64,000 nt of DNA from AWTP1-13 sp963832445. GTDB taxonomy: Bacteria; Pseudomonadota; Alphaproteobacteria; Rhizobiales; Hyphomicrobiaceae. Shown in pieces: positions 61,412-64,000 of this stretch; the first letter of the stretch is position 1, and each line of letters begins with the position of its first letter. Below the pieces are notes generated by a model that saw only the letters and a program-made list of their open reading frames with translations, was not told the origin of the DNA and made no database searches. The DNA lies in NCBI GenBank assembly GCA_963832445.1, contig CAWHUM010000018.1:124001-188000 (forward strand), in the 5' to 3' direction. Position numbers and translations under genes: made by a program.

Positions 61412-62289
61412 ATGCCGCTGCACAAGCTTCGTATCGAGACCCAGGACCAGGGCAGGGCCGTCCAGGTTGCCGATTTGCTCGGCGCGCCAGCGGCACCCGA
61501 GGCGCTGGCCGTGACGATGTTCGAGCTAGCGCCGCCCACGTGGGTGGTGGAGGCCTACTATGCTGAGGCGCCGTCTCTGGCAGCGTTCGAGCAAGCGCTG
61601 GCAGGATATGGCGATGGATTGGCGAGGGCATCGCTCGAGGCAGTGCCCGGATGCCAACTGGGTGGCGCTGTCGCAGGCCGCGCTGCCGCCCATCAAGGCG
61701 GGCCGGTTCGTCGCGCATGGCGCGCACGACCGCCCGCGCTTCGCCATGCGGCGTTGGGCCATAGAGATCGAGGCCGGCGAGGCGTTCGGCACAGGCCACA
61801 ACGCCACCACCGTGCTCTGCCTGGAGGCGCTGGACAGGCTGATACAACGGCGGCGCTTCCCGCGTGTGCTGGATATTGGGCTGCGGCACCGGCGTGCTCG
61901 CCATCGCCGCAGCGCGGGCGCTGCCCAACGCGCGCGTGCTGGCGAGCGACAACGATCCTGTAGCGTTGGGCATCGCTGGTGAGAATGCGCGGCTCAACCG
62001 CGTCGGCGCGCGGGTCGAGACCGTGTTGGCCGCCGGCTTCGACCATCCGGCCCTTCGCCATGCTCAGCCCTTCGATCTGGTGCTGGCCAACCTGCTGCCC
62101 AGCCCTCTCATCGCGCTGGCGCCGCCGATGCGCCGCGCCATCCGGCCTGGCGGCATTGCCGTGCTGTCTGGCCTGTTGAATCATCAGGCGCGCGAGGTCG
62201 CGGGCACGTATCTCGCTTCAGGCTTTCGCTTGCTGGAGCGGCGGCAGGATGCCGGCTGGACTGTGCTGGCACTCGAGCGGCGGCAGTGA
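61412..62289 (+). CDS. prmA: Ribosomal protein L11 methyltransferase, frameshifted
   Basis: About 291 residues from the ATG at 61412 (MPLHKLRIETQDQGRA). One extra G near 61652 (expected PDANWVALSQAALPPIKAGRF) and one near 61878 (expected VLDIGCGTGVLAIAAA) break the frame. GEAFGTGHNATTVLCL, the SAM site GCGTGVLAIAA and the catalytic-type LVLANLLPSPL are all present. It trimethylates L11. It faces proB and is convergent with obgE, nine bases apart. Confidence 0.92.
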
Positions 62290-62298
62290 AGCGGAGCG

Positions 62299-63351
62299 TC
62301 ACGGCCGCCAGGGTGCCGGCTCCTCGCCCTCGGCTTCGGCGGCCTTGCGCTCCTTGGCTTGCGGCTAGACCCGATCTCGCGGGCAAGCGCGGTGAGGACC
62401 TCCTTGACGCCGCTGCCCGGCCACGGCGGACAGCAGCAGCGGCTTCTTGCGCGAGGCGGCCTTGAGCTCCGCGGCCTTGGCGGCAAGCGTCGCATCGTCG
62501 AGCGCGTCGCATTTGGAGAGCGCCACGATCTCCTTCTTGCGGTCGAGCCCCGCGCCGTAGGCCTTGAGCTCGCCGCGCACGGTGCGGTAGGCGCCGGCGA
62601 CATCCTCCTCGGTGACGTCGACCAGATGCAGCAGCACGCGGCAGCGCTCGACATGGCCGAGGAAGCGCGTGCCGAGCCCCGCGCCCTCGTGCGCGCCTTC
62701 GATCAGGCCCGGAATGTCGGCCAGCACGAAGTCGAGCGCCGGCCTCGCCACCACGCCGAGATTGGGATGCAGCGTGGTGAACGGATAGTCGGCGATCTTG
62801 GGCTTGGCCGCGCTCACCGCCGCGAGGAAGGTGGACTTGCCGGCGTTGGGCAGGCCGACGATGCCGGCATCGGCGATCAGCTTCAGCCGCAGCCAGATCG
62901 TCAGCTCCTCGCCCGGCTGGCCGGGGTTGGCGTGGCGCGGCGCGCGGTTGGTCGAGGTCTTGAAATGCGCGTTGCCGAAGCCGCCGTTGCCGCCCGCGCG
63001 CGAGCAGCACGCGCTCGCCGGGCTTGAGCAGCTCGGCGAGCAGCGTCTCGTTGTCCTCGGCGAAGATTTGCGTGCCGGGCGGCACCTTGAGCACGGCATC
63101 ATCGCCCGCGGGCCGGCGCGGTTCTGGCCCATGCCGTGCTTGCCGTCTGCGGCCTTGAAGTGCTGCTGGTAGCGGAAGTCGATCAGCGTGTTGAGATTGT
63201 CGACGCACTCGACCCACACGTCGCCGCCCCGGCCGCCGTCGCCGCCGTCGGGTCCGCCGAACTCGATAAACTTCTCGCGCCGGAAAGAGACGCAGCCGGC
63301 CCCGCCGTCGCCGGAGGCGATGTAGATCTTGGCTTGGTCGAGGAACTTCAT
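62299..63351 (-). CDS. obgE: GTPase Obg, frameshifts that compensate
   Basis: The span equals 351 codons, a normal ObgE length. MKFLDQAKIYIASGDGGAGCVSFRREK, the Gly-rich Obg domain, G1 IVGLPNAGKST, LADIPGLIEGAHEGAGLG and LSKCDALDD are visible. The frame shifts near 63105, 62998, 62415 and 62365, and cancels out to end EGEEPAPWRP at 62299. It is an essential ribosome-assembly and stress GTPase. proB-proA lie beyond prmA on the same strand, the usual obgE-proBA order with prmA between. Confidence 0.93.
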
Positions 63352-63498
63352 GGGCGTCGCGGGTTCCGGGTCTCGCAGGGAGCGATCTGGGCCGTGGGAC
63401 TAATAGACGGTCGGCCGCGGGCGATCTACCCTCAAGACCGGACTCCCCATGATCCGCCCCGAACGGAAGAAGAGTGCCGGAAGCGGCTGTTGGCGATC

Positions 63499-64000
63499 CT
63501 AAACGGTCGGGATGGTGCCGCCGTCAATCACGTACTCACTGCCCGTGATTGAAGCAGCGCGCGCTGAGACCAGGAACGCGATCAGATCAGCAACCTCATT
63601 GGGCTTAGCGGGTCGACCGATCGGGATGCCACCCAACGAGTTCATCAGGCCCTGCCGCGCCGTCTGTTCATCGCTACCGGCTTCAACTGCAAGGCGGGAA
63701 ACGAGAGCAGCCGCCGCGGTCGTCTCGATCCAACCGGGCGCAACGCGCACTACGCGGATTCCCTTCGGGCCCACCTCTTTGGACAGGGCCTTGCTGTAGT
63801 TCGAGAGAGCCGCTTTTGCCGCAGCATACGCGATAGTCGACTGCGGCAAGAGGCATCTGCCGCTGGATCGAGGTGACGTGCACGATCACGCCCGACCCCT
63901 TCTTGATCATTGCCGGCAACAGAGCGCGGTCAAGACGCACGGCTGGCATCAGATTGAGGTTGAATTCTTTTTGCCACACGTCGTCATCGAGCACAGCGAA
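63499..64000 (-). CDS. SDR family oxidoreductase, truncated by window end, frameshifted
   Basis: The N-terminus lies past the window. Visible parts: FNLNLMPAVRLDRALLPAMIKKGSGVIVHVTSIQRQMPL, then, in the next frame, STIAYAAAKAALSNYSKALSKEV with the YxxxK pair, PGWIETTAA and the end ITGSEYVIDGGTIPTV. An extra T near 63845 separates them. Classical NAD(P)-dependent dehydrogenase, substrate unknown. It lies 147 bases upstream of obgE, where many relatives have ribosomal genes rplU-rpmA. Confidence 0.85.

Noticed and set aside
1..64000. Prophage, integrative element or insertion sequence
   Set aside because: No integrase, transposase, phage structural gene, att-like duplication at a tRNA or terminal inverted repeats were found.

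Overview
The window is GC-rich chromosomal DNA from an alphaproteobacterium, most likely Hyphomicrobiales (Rhizobiales) or a close relative. This is inferred from gene content and order: rplY-pth-ychF; ETF-QO / TPR protein / ispE / polyprenyl diphosphate synthase / DUF2007 / TrmN6-like methyltransferase / S49 peptidase / glyQ / glyS; yqaA-like / dsbB; obgE with proB-proA. A REP-like inverted repeat of the CCCTCTCCCC type and a GTTC-N7-GTTC LexA box fit the same group. No rRNA, tRNA, CRISPR array, prophage or intact insertion sequence was seen.

Layout. 0-8 kb: sulfatase-like C-terminus, DUF2339 membrane protein, SDR, a hybrid sensor histidine kinase, EamA exporter. 8-11 kb: translation genes rplY, pth, ychF. 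11-20 kb: alpha/beta hydrolase facing a BTAD-regulator/hydrolase fusion, DUF6197-like protein, a three-gene catabolic cluster (dienelactone hydrolase, ketopantoate-reductase-like, FAD dehydrogenase) divergent from a double-hotdog dehydratase, and a LpxH-like phosphatase. 20-20.65 kb: a gene-free stretch packed with hairpins, three capped by GCAA on the minus strand, the best candidate here for an undescribed structured RNA. 20.6-30 kb: DUF3303, aldolase/dehydrogenase, glyS, glyQ, an inserted VapBC module, S49 peptidase, methyltransferase, DUF2007. 30-37 kb: isoprenoid and respiration genes (polyprenyl synthase, ispE, TPR lipoprotein-like protein, esterase, ETF-QO). 36.8-46.7 kb: secreted hydrolase, degenerate M50-like membrane protein, family-4 UDG, GyrI-like protein, MoaB, two glycosyltransferases of the TIGR04282/TIGR04283 type around a Tat-exported metallo-beta-lactamase-fold enzyme, a radical SAM protein with a LexA box, and a small HExxH protein. 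47-58 kb: outer-membrane SphA-like protein, Tat arylsulfatase, rnhB, yqaA-like, dsbB, mepA, TIGR01777 epimerase, msrA, CoA transferase between two GlsB/YeaQ proteins. 58-64 kb: a two-gene autoregulated module, then proA, proB, prmA, obgE and a truncated SDR.

Data quality. Many conserved single-copy genes (rplY, ychF, polyprenyl synthase, prmA, proA, proB, obgE, CoA transferase) are broken by single-base indels, often an extra base in a short homopolymer and often compensated nearby. Density is highest in 0.5-3 kb and 58.8-63.9 kb. I treat these as probable sequencing or assembly errors, not gene decay, and annotate each gene across its full span.

Functionally, the window mixes housekeeping (translation, proline, isoprenoid, disulfide and peptidoglycan maintenance) with catabolism of CoA esters and aromatic or sulfated compounds, plus stress modules (VapBC, a second TA-like pair, GlsB proteins, MsrA, the SOS-box gene).
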